A stretch of DNA of 58,762 bases from Flavobacteriales bacterium (GCA_022447625.1 JAKVAX010000020.1:1-58762), one strand, 5' to 3'; positions 41,781 through 51,065 are shown, counted from the stretch's first letter. Program-made: numbers and translations. The notes: generated from the letters alone by a model not told the origin.

Positions 41781-42308
41781 ATGGCTACTATCGGATTAAT
41801 CAGCGTTGCTTGCGCCATCGCAACCGTACTTGGAATTGCCCTCTACATCTTTGGCTACGCCCGAAAAGCGAGAGTGATGAAAATTAGCGCCATCCTCACT
41901 TTTGTATTGGGGTTTGGAGGCTTGATTTACATCTTGGCAAAATATGGTGAGAAGCCTGAGCAAGCAGGCTCAGCTTCGGCTACCTACTGGAATGTGATCA
42001 AATGGACGCAAACCACTGATCTTGGGGGCGACAATATTCATATTGATGATCTGACCGTAAGCTGGGATGGAAACCTAAAAATTGTGGTTGACGGCGATCG
42101 AATTAAGTTCGGAGATGGAAAATCACAGTGGGTTCAACGCGAGTTTCAGGCCACTGATTCCACTTGGGAATTTGCGCTTGACTCTACCCCAGGTGGCCCT
42201 CCGCTTACGGGAACATTCAAGATTCTATTGCCAGGGGAGAACGAATTGCAGCTCTCTAAGACAGATGGTCGCATGACCGAATCGATTAACCTAGTCAAAG
42301 TCAACTAA
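41781..42308 (+). CDS. Two-helix membrane protein of unknown function
   Basis: A 175-residue protein with two N-terminal transmembrane segments (about 5-24 and 33-54) and a soluble beta-rich C-terminal domain (about 65-175). No family recognised. It is 6 nt upstream of the bestrophin-like gene, so the two are likely co-expressed and may be functionally linked. Confidence 0.7.
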   Translation: MATIGLISVACAIATVLGIALYIFGYARKARVMKISAILTFVLGFGGLIYILAKYGEKPEQAGSASATYWNVIKWTQTTDLGGDNIHIDDLTVSWDGNLKIVVDGDRIKFGDGKSQWVQREFQATDSTWEFALDSTPGGPPLTGTFKILLPGENELQLSKTDGRMTESINLVKVN

Positions 42309-42314
42309 GCACCT

Positions 42315-43355
42315 ATGTATATCTACAAATCCTTTGGAGTCAAGGGCATTTTATCATTTAGTGGCGGGCATATCGCCTGGCTTACATTGTGGATGACCCC
42401 AGTAGCGGCGCTACACTATTTTACTGACGGTTCTGTGTTTTATGTCTCATGGATACCGGTCAGTGTGATTGGTACCGCAGTTGCATTCTATGTTGGCTTC
42501 AAGAACAACCAATCCTATGACCGAATGTGGGAAGCCCGGAAAATCTGGGGCGCCATTGTCAATAGCAGTCGCGAATGGGGCACTGCAGTAAAAGGCTATT
42601 CCATTGGAGGCTTTGAAGGGAAAGAACCGCTTTCGAATCAAGAACTGGAAGAAATCAAGACACGCTTGATTCACCGACACATCGCTTGGATGTACCAGTT
42701 GCGTCTGAATTTATTGGTCCCAACAGAATGGGAGCACATTAACCAAGGATTCCACGTTGCACGAACAACGGAAAATCGAATGAAGCGCTTCGGACTTGGG
42801 CTCATCAAGGATCGAGACCATGAAGATGTCATTCAGCGTTGTATAAGCAAAGAGGAACAAGCCATTATGGCTGAAAAAAAGAACAAGGCTACTTTCTTAG
42901 TTGACCGTCAAGGTGAAGACCTGAAAACACTCTACGAAGCAGGTGTTATTGATAGTTTCCGTCATACTTCACTACAAAAGATCTTAGGCGATCTCTACAT
43001 CCATCAAGGAAAATGTGAACGCATTAAAAAGTTCCCTTTCCCTCGTCAGTACGCGAATATGAGCTCCATCTTCGTTAGTATCTTCATTTTTCTATTACCC
43101 TTCGGACTCTTACCGCAATTCGCGGAAATGGGCAGCTACGGAATCTGGATTGCCATTCCGATTCTAGTTGTTGTAAGCTGGATTTACATGATGATGGAAT
43201 TGATTGGTGATTACAGTGAAAACCCCTTTGAGGGTCTCGGGAACGACATACCAATGTTGAGCCTTTGTCGAACCATTGAGATTGACTTGAGACAGATGCT
43301 TGATGAGAAGGAAATTCCGCCAGGTATTGAAGCTAATAATGGTGTTTTAATGTAA
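42315..43355 (+). CDS. Bestrophin-like (UPF0187) membrane protein
   Basis: A 346-residue inner-membrane protein. The N-terminal part has two transmembrane helices (about 20-36 and 44-64) and the family-typical FYVGFKNNQSYDRMWEARKIWGAIVNSSR; two more helices lie at about 243-263 and 270-290. The segment ENPFEGLGNDIPM near the end corresponds to the conserved acidic C-terminal motif of bestrophins. Bacterial members are ion channels, several reported as cation-selective; ion selectivity here is unknown. It follows a small two-helix membrane protein gene by 6 nt. Confidence 0.85.
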   Translation: MYIYKSFGVKGILSFSGGHIAWLTLWMTPVAALHYFTDGSVFYVSWIPVSVIGTAVAFYVGFKNNQSYDRMWEARKIWGAIVNSSREWGTAVKGYSIGGFEGKEPLSNQELEEIKTRLIHRHIAWMYQLRLNLLVPTEWEHINQGFHVARTTENRMKRFGLGLIKDRDHEDVIQRCISKEEQAIMAEKKNKATFLVDRQGEDLKTLYEAGVIDSFRHTSLQKILGDLYIHQGKCERIKKFPFPRQYANMSSIFVSIFIFLLPFGLLPQFAEMGSYGIWIAIPILVVVSWIYMMMELIGDYSENPFEGLGNDIPMLSLCRTIEIDLRQMLDEKEIPPGIEANNGVLM

Positions 43356-43455
43356 ATCACCATTTTTTCGCCATTTCCAGCTACCGCTGGGAATTCTCTA
43401 GATTCCGCTCACCACTATTTCCGGCTGTAACACCCTGTTTTACATAGAATAAGAC

Positions 43456-43749
43456 ATGGGAAACTTCGGAAGTATATCGGCCATGCGGAAGTCCATCAAA
43501 GAGAATCGTGACGCCGCGAAATACGCCACGACGAGTCATCGTAAGTCAAAGCATTCAGACGAACACCGAAAAGAAATCTATCTCGATCTTCCTGAGCCAG
43601 ATCCTGTGCGATTAGCTGCCCTTAAAGCAGAATTTAAACGAGCCAATCGCAGACAAAAACGGCGCTTGTTCATCTTGGCTATGGTTTTAGCTTCAGCAGC
43701 TGTAATGGTATACTTTGTGTACATTCAATCCATCTTATTTGATTCATGA
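43456..43749 (+). CDS. Small single-pass membrane protein
   Basis: A 97-residue protein: a basic cytoplasmic N-terminal region, the segment EIYLDLPEPDPVRLAALKAEFKRANRRQKRR, then one C-terminal transmembrane helix (about 72-92). No family recognised. Its stop overlaps the start of the GNAT gene by 4 nt (ATGA), indicating translational coupling. Confidence 0.7.
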   Translation: MGNFGSISAMRKSIKENRDAAKYATTSHRKSKHSDEHRKEIYLDLPEPDPVRLAALKAEFKRANRRQKRRLFILAMVLASAAVMVYFVYIQSILFDS

Positions 43750-44222
43750 TCACCATACGTCAAGCCACCAATTCAGATCTCACCTCCATAGTGCTCTTGC
43801 TTGCTAACGACAAGCTCGGCGCGCAAAGGGAGGATGCCACGCTCCCACTAAACAGCACGTACACAGCAGCTTTTGCCCGAATTGACGCAGATGAGAATCA
43901 AGAATTGATGGTGCTAGACCATGAAGGAGAAGTGGTGGGGTGTTTCCAACTGACGTTTATCCCCTATTTGACTTACCGAGGGGGTACCAGAGCTCAAATT
44001 GAAGGGGTGCGTATTCATGAGCGCATGCGAGGTCAAGGCCTAGGTGAGCAAGCATTTCGATGGGCCATCGAAAGAGCACGAAGCAAAGGCGCTCATTTAC
44101 TGCAACTTACGACTGACAAGCAACGACCAGATGCACTTCGCTTCTATGAAAAGCTAGGATTTGTTGCTTCTCATGAAGGGTTGAAGCTCAAATTCCCTGA
44201 AAATGAAGGTCATTCGAAATAA
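43746..44222 (+). CDS. GNAT-family N-acetyltransferase
   Basis: A 158-residue acetyltransferase fold. The acetyl-CoA pyrophosphate-binding motif is seen in RMRGQGLGEQAFRWAIERA (R/Q-x-x-G-x-G/A), and the C-terminal ALRFYEKLGFVAS is the usual GNAT motif B. The substrate is unknown. It starts within the last codon of the small membrane protein gene (ATGA overlap). Confidence 0.9.
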   Translation: MITIRQATNSDLTSIVLLLANDKLGAQREDATLPLNSTYTAAFARIDADENQELMVLDHEGEVVGCFQLTFIPYLTYRGGTRAQIEGVRIHERMRGQGLGEQAFRWAIERARSKGAHLLQLTTDKQRPDALRFYEKLGFVASHEGLKLKFPENEGHSK

Positions 44223-44261
44223 ATAGACGACCTTTGCACCTTACTTTTTAAACAATCCCAC

Positions 44262-45728
44262 TTGTCATCATTTGATCACCTGGGGCTTTCAGAGCCTAGT
44301 TTAAGGGCAATCCGAGAGATCGGATTTGAAAAGCCAAGCGAAATTCAGGCGAAAGCCATCCCCGAGCTCATTTCTGGGTTTACTGACTTGATTGGCCTCG
44401 CGCAGACAGGTACAGGCAAGACAGCTGCATTCGGGCTTCCAATGTTGGAGCACATCGATCCATCAAAACGATACACCCAAGCGTTGATTCTGGCGCCTAC
44501 CCGAGAATTGGGTCAGCAGATTGCCGAGCAGATCAAATTGTTTGGAAAGTACCGCGAGAAAATCAACATCCTTTGTGTCTATGGTGGAGCTAGTATTGTT
44601 CCCCAACTGAAAGCCTTGGAGCGCCCACAACACGTGATCATCGCTACGCCTGGACGTTTGATTGACCTTATCCAACGCAAGGCGGTAAAACTTGGACAGC
44701 TTCGCATCATGGTTCTTGATGAAGCTGATGAGATGTTGAATATGGGATTCAAGGAGGATCTTGATCGTATTCTGAGCTACACTCCAGAAGAAAAACTCAC
44801 ATGGCTATTCAGTGCCACGATGTCGAAAGAGATTCGTCGTATTGTTCAAGAATACATGGAGGACCCGATGGAGATCAAGGTCAGCCAGAAAAACGAAGTT
44901 AATAAGAACATCGATCACCGCTTCGTGGTGGTGCGTATGTCTGATAAGCTAGAAGCGCTCAAGCGTTTCATGGATGTGACTCCAGATATGCGGGGTATTG
45001 TATTCTGCCGCACAAAGAGAGATACACAAAACACTTCTGACGAGCTCTTCAAAAAGGGCTACCGCGCCGATTCTCTTCACGGAGATTTGAGTCAGCATCA
45101 GCGTGATCGTGTAATGCGTCGATTCAAGAACCATGACCTTCAGGTTTTGGTAGCAACAGACGTAGCGGCACGTGGTATCGATGTCTCAGATTTGACACAT
45201 GTATTCCATTACAGTTTGCCAGATGACTCTGCATTCTACACTCACCGAAGCGGACGCACAGCGCGCGCAGGAAAGAAAGGAACTTCTATTTCATTCGTTG
45301 GCGGACGTGACAAGCACCGCATCGATCGACTAAGTCGTGACCTTAAGATTCGTTTCCGTGAGATTTCGATTCCTACGGCTGAGTTGATTCAAGAAATCCG
45401 CGTAGAAGAGTGGGCTCGAAAAATCGAACAGCAACGAGTAAGTCCATTGTTAGATGACCAGCTTTTCAACAAGGCGCGCGGCATCCTGAAAGACATGGGG
45501 AAAGACGAGTTAATTGCTCGTTTGTTGACTCGTGAAGTGGAGCGACTTGAAATCGATTTATCACTAGACGCAGCTACTACGAAAGGACGTTTCCGCGATA
45601 GCGATGAGGAACCGAGATGGCGTAAGAAGGGCCCAAAAGGCTACAACAAACGCAGTGGTGGTAGAAAAGAGTTTAAGCACGGTCGTAAGAAGTCTTCTTA
45701 TGGGAAGAAGAAAGGGAAGCGCCGTTAA
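44262..45728 (+). CDS. DEAD-box ATP-dependent RNA helicase
   Basis: A 488-residue helicase from a TTG start (MSSFDHLGLSEP...); no suitable ATG occurs before the Q motif. Motifs seen in order: Q motif (GFEKPSEIQAKAIP), Walker A (AQTGTGKT), PTRELGQQ, GG, TPGR, DEAD (VLDEADEML), SAT, then C-terminal helicase motifs VFCRTKRDT, VATDVAARGID and HRSGRTARAGKKG. A lysine/arginine-rich tail (about 440-488) probably binds RNA. It lacks a recognisable DbpA-type RNA-binding domain, so it is RhlE/CsdA-like rather than DbpA. Likely role: RNA remodelling in ribosome assembly or RNA decay. Confidence 0.93.
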   Translation: MSSFDHLGLSEPSLRAIREIGFEKPSEIQAKAIPELISGFTDLIGLAQTGTGKTAAFGLPMLEHIDPSKRYTQALILAPTRELGQQIAEQIKLFGKYREKINILCVYGGASIVPQLKALERPQHVIIATPGRLIDLIQRKAVKLGQLRIMVLDEADEMLNMGFKEDLDRILSYTPEEKLTWLFSATMSKEIRRIVQEYMEDPMEIKVSQKNEVNKNIDHRFVVVRMSDKLEALKRFMDVTPDMRGIVFCRTKRDTQNTSDELFKKGYRADSLHGDLSQHQRDRVMRRFKNHDLQVLVATDVAARGIDVSDLTHVFHYSLPDDSAFYTHRSGRTARAGKKGTSISFVGGRDKHRIDRLSRDLKIRFREISIPTAELIQEIRVEEWARKIEQQRVSPLLDDQLFNKARGILKDMGKDELIARLLTREVERLEIDLSLDAATTKGRFRDSDEEPRWRKKGPKGYNKRSGGRKEFKHGRKKSSYGKKKGKRR

Positions 45729-45789
45729 TTCGTAGCTCTTTGGGTTTAAGGCAGATTCTTCTAAATTGAGGAGTCCTCAATTAAACCTT

Positions 45790-46239
45790 ATGAACCCTAT
45801 CCTCAGGAATGTACTTGCTATCATAGCAGGAATCGTCGCTGGATCCTTCCTCAATATGGGCCTAATCCAAGTGATTGGCATAATGATACCCGCTCCTGAA
45901 GGAGTGGATGTCAACGACATGCGAACCATTATTGACAATGCAGACAAATTCGAAGGCAAACACTTCGTTGGACCATTCCTAGGTCATGCAATTGGAACCC
46001 TAATGGGAACTTGGGTAGCTGTAAGACTTTCAGCTAGAAAGCGCATCAGCATTGCCTTGGCATTAGGAATCTGGTTCTTGTTAGGCGGAATTACCGCCGC
46101 TGCACTCATCCCTTCACCAACCTGGTTCATTGTGCTAGACCTTGCGCTGGCGTATATCCCGATGGCATGGTTCGCATGGATGATTTCGAAGAAGGATCCA
46201 CCAGAAACGGATGCGCCTGCTGAGGTGCTCGATGCGTAA
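45790..46239 (+). CDS. Four-helix integral membrane protein, unknown function
   Basis: A 149-residue protein (MNPILRNVLAIIAGIV) with about four transmembrane segments (about 5-30, 62-80, 88-108 and 115-135) and a short acidic tail. The ATG at 45790 is preferred to an earlier in-frame start at 45766. It has the size and pattern of small uncharacterised membrane proteins. It is followed by a terminator shared with the convergent DUF3078 gene. Confidence 0.65.
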   Translation: MNPILRNVLAIIAGIVAGSFLNMGLIQVIGIMIPAPEGVDVNDMRTIIDNADKFEGKHFVGPFLGHAIGTLMGTWVAVRLSARKRISIALALGIWFLLGGITAAALIPSPTWFIVLDLALAYIPMAWFAWMISKKDPPETDAPAEVLDA

Positions 46240-46255
46240 AGAACATGAAACAAAA

Positions 46256-46280
46256 AAGGCGCCTCAAGGGCGCCTTCTTC
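46256..46280. terminator. Bidirectional terminator
   Basis: Inverted repeat AAGGCGCC / GGCGCCTT, with an A-tract before and a T-rich tail after, between the convergent four-helix membrane protein gene and the DUF3078 gene. Confidence 0.85.
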
Positions 46281-46295
46281 AATATCTATCAGTGA

Positions 46296-47270
46296 TCAGA
46301 ACTTGTAACTGAATCCGATCGCTAGTACTTCTTTAAATTGTACCCCTGGTCCTTGACCTGAATCGATCAATACACCTTCGTCATTGAAGACCTCATCCTT
46401 CTTCTGAAGAGCGATATCATCATCATACAACAACTGCGTAGAAACTGTTGCGTTCATGAACTCGTTGATCTTCATTGAGATCAATACTTCCCAGTTGATA
46501 TCAATGTTACCTGGGTTATTTAAGTAGTTTGAGAAGAGATCAACCCTAGTAAGGAAGCTCACATTCTCCACAACTTCAGTATTGTATGCTGCACGAATAT
46601 ACCCTCCGATCTCTGAACGGAAGTTTTCACCCGGATCTACTCCAAAAGCCCCAATGTCAGCCAATGAATCATTCATGACGATGGTCAACTTATATGTCGC
46701 TGGCGAGATGAATGCCGTAAACTTGTCGTTCGGCTTGTAATCCATACCAAGCGACGCCAATGTATAGGCTGGTGCTAAGAGATCCGAAATGATATTCGAC
46801 TCATCAAGCACTCCGTCAACCAAAGCGTAACCTGGTGCAAACTGTGTTCTGAAATTCAGCAATGCGGCATAGTACCATTTCTGGCTTGCTTGGTAACCGT
46901 ACTTCGAAGCGAAGTCAATACGGTCATCAGTCTTAATTAACACCCCGTCATCTCCCTGACGAAGTAGTCCGTAGGCAAGGTCAAGGGTATTATCCCAAGA
47001 GGCTTTTCCTTTAGAGTAGTTCGCGAAAAGGTTGACCAACGCCGTGCCGGATAGTGAACTTTGTCCACCGGCTGCCCAGTTTTCAAGGTAAACCTGGCTG
47101 AAGTTGAGCCCGAGAGTACCCCCTTTCTTCCAGCTAGTGTCAGCCGGTGCAGCATCATCTTGCTGAAGTGCAGTGAATATCTTTTCCTTTTCTGGTTGAG
47201 ACAGTAGGCTATCTTGAGCAAAAAGGCCCACGCTCGAAAGAAGAGCGATCGATAGAAGTAGCTTTTTCAT
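46296..47270 (-). CDS. DUF3078 outer-membrane protein
   Basis: A 324-residue protein with a signal peptide (MKKLLLSIALLSSVGLFAQ). The mature region contains WKKGGTLGLNFSQVYLENWAAGGQSSLS, the hallmark of DUF3078 proteins, followed by beta-barrel-like strands ending EVLAIGFSYKF. Function unknown; an outer-membrane location is likely. It is the last gene of a run with the sigma factor and two MscS-type channels (24-nt gap upstream), which hints at an osmotic or envelope-stress role. Confidence 0.85.
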   Translation of the reverse strand: MKKLLLSIALLSSVGLFAQDSLLSQPEKEKIFTALQQDDAAPADTSWKKGGTLGLNFSQVYLENWAAGGQSSLSGTALVNLFANYSKGKASWDNTLDLAYGLLRQGDDGVLIKTDDRIDFASKYGYQASQKWYYAALLNFRTQFAPGYALVDGVLDESNIISDLLAPAYTLASLGMDYKPNDKFTAFISPATYKLTIVMNDSLADIGAFGVDPGENFRSEIGGYIRAAYNTEVVENVSFLTRVDLFSNYLNNPGNIDINWEVLISMKINEFMNATVSTQLLYDDDIALQKKDEVFNDEGVLIDSGQGPGVQFKEVLAIGFSYKF

Positions 47271-47294
47271 CGTTCTAAAATTGATTCAAACTAA

Positions 47295-48116
47295 TTAGTT
47301 TTTGATAATATGCACATCCACCTGCGGGAACGGTATGCTAATGTTCGCATTATCCAGTACCAATTTACAGTTTTCCAATGTATTGAAGTATACATCCCAG
47401 TAATGATCGGGGTGACACCAAGGACGAACTGCGAAGTTCACTGAGCTATCAGCTAATTCAGAAACCGCACAAGTTGGTGCTGGATCCCTCAACACACGCT
47501 CATCGGCAAGCATGACGTTCATCATCATTTCTTTCGTTTCCTTGATATCAGCATCATAAGCTACACCAATTGTCAAGTCAACACGAATCATACCTTCTTC
47601 TGTGTAGTTGATCAGGTGATTGTTCATCACCGCCCCGTTTGGCATGATCGCTGTCTTGTTTTCCGGAGTGAGCAGTACCGTGTTGAAGATTTGAATCTCT
47701 TTCACCACACCTAGCACGCCTTGTGACTCAACCAATGATCCAACCTTGAACGGCTTGAAGATCATGATCAACACACCACCTGCGAAGTTGGCAAGGGTTC
47801 CTTGAAGAGCAAGTCCAATCGCAAGTCCAGTAGCACCAATAATAGCCACGAAGCTAGTGGTCTCTATTCCTACCATATCCGCTACAGCGATGAACAGAAG
47901 AATCTTCAAGATCCAGCCTGTTAGGCTAGTAATGAATGATTTCAATGCCTCTTCCATTTCGCTGCGCTCGCATGCTTTGCGTACCGCTTTCTGTACGAGT
48001 TTGATGATTCTCATACCAATGACGAGGACCAAGATGGCAAGCAGCAACATTGGCGCATAGCTCATAATTAGTTCTCCGCCTTTATCGATCCAGGCGTTCC
48101 AGTCAATGTTTTCCAT
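47295..48116 (-). CDS. MscS-family mechanosensitive channel
   Basis: A 273-residue protein with three transmembrane segments and the MscS pore helix (GLAIGLALQGTLANFAGGVLIMIF), followed by the beta domain (KPFKVGSLVESQGVLGVVKEI and the PNGAVMNNHLINYT segment). Length and motif match small-conductance MscS channels (E. coli MscS is 286 residues). It releases small solutes during hypo-osmotic shock. It lies 25 nt after another MscS-like gene in the same operon, which is headed by an ECF sigma factor. Confidence 0.93.
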   Translation of the reverse strand: MENIDWNAWIDKGGELIMSYAPMLLLAILVLVIGMRIIKLVQKAVRKACERSEMEEALKSFITSLTGWILKILLFIAVADMVGIETTSFVAIIGATGLAIGLALQGTLANFAGGVLIMIFKPFKVGSLVESQGVLGVVKEIQIFNTVLLTPENKTAIMPNGAVMNNHLINYTEEGMIRVDLTIGVAYDADIKETKEMMMNVMLADERVLRDPAPTCAVSELADSSVNFAVRPWCHPDHYWDVYFNTLENCKLVLDNANISIPFPQVDVHIIKN

Positions 48117-48141
48117 ATTGTATTTGGTTGTCTGTTTAGGC

Positions 48142-48984
48142 TTATTCCTCTTTCGGTTTCTTGAGGATCAAAACTTGTTCTTCGATCAATTGCTTACTTG
48201 GCACCACCATGTTTCCGTCAGCTGTTTCGATTGTCACAGAAACACTGTCAATGGTCAGGATAGTCCCTTCCACTTCCCCCATGCGAATGCGCTGACCTTC
48301 TATGAATTTCCCTTTGCTATAGAAAGAGCTCAACATATTGGTTACGATGTGTCGAGAGGCGATTCCATACGACAATGCAAAGGCAAGCAGCACAGAACCA
48401 AGAATGATGGTCAGGTTCGAAGTGATGATATCCGTATCAATACCTGCTTGGTTCAAGGCAGTGATTGCGATGAAAATAAAAAGCAGGTAATACACGATGT
48501 TCGCGATCGTCTTTGCACCTGAAATCCCAATCGAGTTGGCCGCGGTATAAACCATGGTCTTGATCAACTCAGCAACATAAACACCGATAATGAAGATGAT
48601 CAATGAAATACCCAAGGTTGGCAAGTACCCCATGAAGGCTGCAATTCCATCTGTCAACATTTGCCAGCCTAGTACGTTGGCTGCTGAGGTGATGAAAAGC
48701 AACATGAGAATCCAGTAGAAAATACGCGAAAGGACGTATGCGCCGCTCAAATCCTTTTTGAGCTTCGAAAGCATTTTGTCAAGACCGATCTTCTCAATAA
48801 GGGTATCGAATTTGATCGATTTAAGTCCTTTGTGAATGAGTCCGGCGAATAACTTAGAGATGATCCAACCGACAAGAAGCACCACCAATGCACTGATCAC
48901 GATTGGAACGTAATCAGCGATGCCTTCGCCAAATGAGGCAAAGGAATTAAATAATGCTTCTTTAATTCTATCAAGAGTTTCCAT
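48142..48984 (-). CDS. MscS-like membrane protein with extended transmembrane region
   Basis: A 280-residue protein with about five hydrophobic segments in the first 200 residues, including the MscS-related TM helix repeat (LVGWIISKLFAGLIHKGLKSIKFDTLIEKIGL). The C-terminal third carries SKGKFIEGQRIRMGEVEGTILTIDSVSVTIET and PSKQLIEEQV, which correspond to the MscS beta domain in short form; the large alpha-beta cytoplasmic cage is missing. It may form a channel or a hetero-complex with the neighbouring MscS. It is the third gene of the sigma-headed operon. Confidence 0.82.
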   Translation of the reverse strand: METLDRIKEALFNSFASFGEGIADYVPIVISALVVLLVGWIISKLFAGLIHKGLKSIKFDTLIEKIGLDKMLSKLKKDLSGAYVLSRIFYWILMLLFITSAANVLGWQMLTDGIAAFMGYLPTLGISLIIFIIGVYVAELIKTMVYTAANSIGISGAKTIANIVYYLLFIFIAITALNQAGIDTDIITSNLTIILGSVLLAFALSYGIASRHIVTNMLSSFYSKGKFIEGQRIRMGEVEGTILTIDSVSVTIETADGNMVVPSKQLIEEQVLILKKPKEE

Positions 48985-48993
48985 GGCTGTATT

Positions 48994-49191
48994 TTAAGAT
49001 TCGTCGTTTTGGTCTGAAGGTTTATTCGAGCGAGACAATTTCTCGATAATCACCGCGGAGAAGTCACCTACAAAAAGCTGTACGAAACGCAACATCAAGA
49101 CCACGGTCTTCACGCTACCCATCACGTCTTTCCGAAGGTTTTCCGGAAGCTCTTCTCGAGGCTCTATGATCTTGAATGGATTATCACTCAT
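48994..49191 (-). CDS. Small protein encoded between ECF sigma and MscS genes, possible regulator
   Basis: A 65-residue protein (MSDNPFKIIEPREELPENLRKDVMG) with a hydrophobic helix in the middle (VKTVVLMLRFVQLFVGDFSAVII) and polar ends. It overlaps the sigma gene by 8 nt and precedes the MscS-like gene by 9 nt. The size and position fit a small anti-sigma or membrane-docking protein, but no known family is recognised; similar proteins appear to occur at this position in other Flavobacteriia (recollection). Confidence 0.65.
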   Translation of the reverse strand: MSDNPFKIIEPREELPENLRKDVMGSVKTVVLMLRFVQLFVGDFSAVIIEKLSRSNKPSDQNDES

Positions 49192-49756
49192 CCGTGTAAG
49201 TTTTGCGGTAAATTTCCACAGCTTTTGCTCTTGCTCTTTTCACCCTCATTTTCACTGCACTTTCAGAAACTTCAAGGGCAACCTCAAGATCTTTGACAGA
49301 CATATCATCTTGATACTTCATCAAGAGTATTGCCTTATCGTCAGGAGAAATCAGATCCAGAACACTCGCAAGCCTATTAGCTTTTAGGCTTAGTAGTTCC
49401 TTTTCGTTTCGGTCATCTTCGTCATTTGGTATGTTGACCAGTTGGTCATCTGACTCATAGCGCACCTTATTGTTTTTGCGCAGGTAATCGATGCAGAAGT
49501 TGTACGTCAAACTATACAACCATGTCGAGAAGCGAGACTTGTGCGTGAATCGAGATAGATTCACGAAGGTCTTTATAAAGATATCGTGCGCAAGGTCTTG
49601 TGCGAGATCGGTATCCTTGACGAAGCTGATGCATTTGCGATACACCTTCTCTGCATACCGATCGTACAGTATCCCAAAATCATCGTGGCTTTTTTCTTCC
49701 ACTACGATCTTGACGATTTCCTCGTCAGATAACTTACGCTTCTTGCGCTTTAACAA
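49184..49756 (-). CDS. ECF-type RNA polymerase sigma-70 factor of the MscS operon
   Basis: A 190-residue sigma factor from a TTG start (MLKRKKRKLSDEEIVKIV); no ATG is available near the expected N-terminus. Region 2: ILYDRYAEKVYRKCISFVKDTDLAQDLAHDIFIKTFVNLSRF and FSTWLYSLTYNFCIDYLRKNNK; region 4: LISPDDKAILLMKYQDDMSVKDLEVALEVSESAVKMRVKRARAKA. It heads an operon of a small protein, two MscS-type channels and a DUF3078 protein, so it probably controls an osmotic/envelope response (inference). Confidence 0.9.
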   Translation of the reverse strand: MLKRKKRKLSDEEIVKIVVEEKSHDDFGILYDRYAEKVYRKCISFVKDTDLAQDLAHDIFIKTFVNLSRFTHKSRFSTWLYSLTYNFCIDYLRKNNKVRYESDDQLVNIPNDEDDRNEKELLSLKANRLASVLDLISPDDKAILLMKYQDDMSVKDLEVALEVSESAVKMRVKRARAKAVEIYRKTYTDE

Positions 49757-49851
49757 TTTAGTGTGGCTATTTGTCAGTCTTGTGACGGCACTCCGTTCGA
49801 AAGGTCACACTAAGGTGTCATTTTTCTTATATGGGAATTCGAGTGAAAGAA

Positions 49852-51030
49852 CTATTCACTAACAAAAGGCTTGTGGAATCTAGGTTTCATGAATATCAAA
49901 ACCACCACACCTAGCACCGAGAGAAGTGCAGATAATTGATAAGTCAGTGGGATAATGGATACATCTCCTTGGTACATCGCACCGGAAATAAACGCACCCG
50001 CACCGATTCCAACTTCTAATGACATGAGCATTGTTCCCAAAGCCATAGCTGTCTTTCCTGGCTTGGCAAAGTCAACCGTCCATGCGAAGATCGTGGGCAT
50101 GTTGATTCCAATGCTGACTCCATAGATCACACCTCCGATACTGGCTACCAGTGGATCTTTCGCAATACTGATAACGCCCATTCCAATAGCTAGCAACACC
50201 GCACCTATAATCAACAGAGGTATACGGCCATGCTTATCACTCGCCTTTCCAGCAAAGAAGCGTGTGGCGATGGAACTGATCACAATGGTGGTATTGAAAG
50301 CCCCTCGATAAGTGTAACCTAGATCCCCTACGAAGTCTGGAGATACCGTCAAAAACACTCCGAATGCAAAGGCAGGAGGAAGCAATACCACCGCTGCTGG
50401 CCAGCTTGAAAAATCGAACAGTTGTCCTTTGAACAGATTAAAATGACGTAGCTGAATCGGTTTAGGATTAGGTAATGATTCCTTCAGGCGTGTGGTTAAG
50501 ATTAATGCCACTACCCCTAAGAGCCCAGAAGCGATAAACATGGCATCATAACCATAATGAACACGTACCACACTGCCAATGGCTGGCCCGAGGGCCATAC
50601 CCGCATTTCCCGCTACGCCAAGCAGCCCCATAGCCTCTCCCCTTCGTGAAATATGGATGACGTCAGATAAGTAGGCCGTGGTACCAGTTGGACGAAACCC
50701 AGTACTCAAACCATGGAAGAATCTTAGCGCTAAGAAGGCCCAGACTGACCATACTCCGAGGTAAGCAAAGCTCGCTACTACCGTAACCGCTGTTCCGATG
50801 TAAATCACTTTCATCCGGCCGGCGTCATCTGCCATTCGTCCACTAACAAATCGTGAGAAGAAAGCGTTCAAAGTGAACAGGCCAACGATCCAACCGATGT
50901 ATTCTTCTCCACCAAGAGTTTTCAAGTAACCAGGAAGCTCTGGAAGAAGCATCGAAAAGCTACACATAAAGAAAACCGTACTGCTACAAAGTACCCAGAA
51001 CTGAGGGGTAAAGATTCGATGCTTCGTCAT
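49852..51030 (-). CDS. Major facilitator superfamily transporter
   Basis: A 392-residue membrane protein (MTKHRIFTPQFWVLCSS) with twelve predicted transmembrane helices. The MFS motif A-like loop SGRMADDAGRMKVI lies between helices 2 and 3 and is repeated in the second half as AGKASDKHGRIPLL. The family is drug/metabolite antiporters; the substrate is unknown. The ATG at 51030 is chosen over an earlier in-frame TTG at 51039 because that TTG is part of the TACCTTTG promoter box. It starts 6 nt after this box, implying a leaderless message. Confidence 0.9.
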   Translation of the reverse strand: MTKHRIFTPQFWVLCSSTVFFMCSFSMLLPELPGYLKTLGGEEYIGWIVGLFTLNAFFSRFVSGRMADDAGRMKVIYIGTAVTVVASFAYLGVWSVWAFLALRFFHGLSTGFRPTGTTAYLSDVIHISRRGEAMGLLGVAGNAGMALGPAIGSVVRVHYGYDAMFIASGLLGVVALILTTRLKESLPNPKPIQLRHFNLFKGQLFDFSSWPAAVVLLPPAFAFGVFLTVSPDFVGDLGYTYRGAFNTTIVISSIATRFFAGKASDKHGRIPLLIIGAVLLAIGMGVISIAKDPLVASIGGVIYGVSIGINMPTIFAWTVDFAKPGKTAMALGTMLMSLEVGIGAGAFISGAMYQGDVSIIPLTYQLSALLSVLGVVVLIFMKPRFHKPFVSE

Positions 51031-51036
51031 GTGGTG

Positions 51037-51044
51037 CAAAGGTA
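51037..51044 (-). promoter_or_regulatory. -7 promoter box of MFS gene (TACCTTTG)
   Basis: TACCTTTG on the minus strand, 6 nt before the MFS ATG. An exact TAnnTTTG match; no clear -33 TTG at standard spacing. Confidence 0.5.
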
Positions 51045-51065
51045 GGTCAGAATCAAAGATTTGCA

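Noticed and set aside
45591-45604. TTCCGCGATAGCGA in the DEAD-box helicase gene as another interspersed repeat
   Set aside because: The arms match only partly (GCGATG in place of GCGAAA) and the loop is new; left uncounted.
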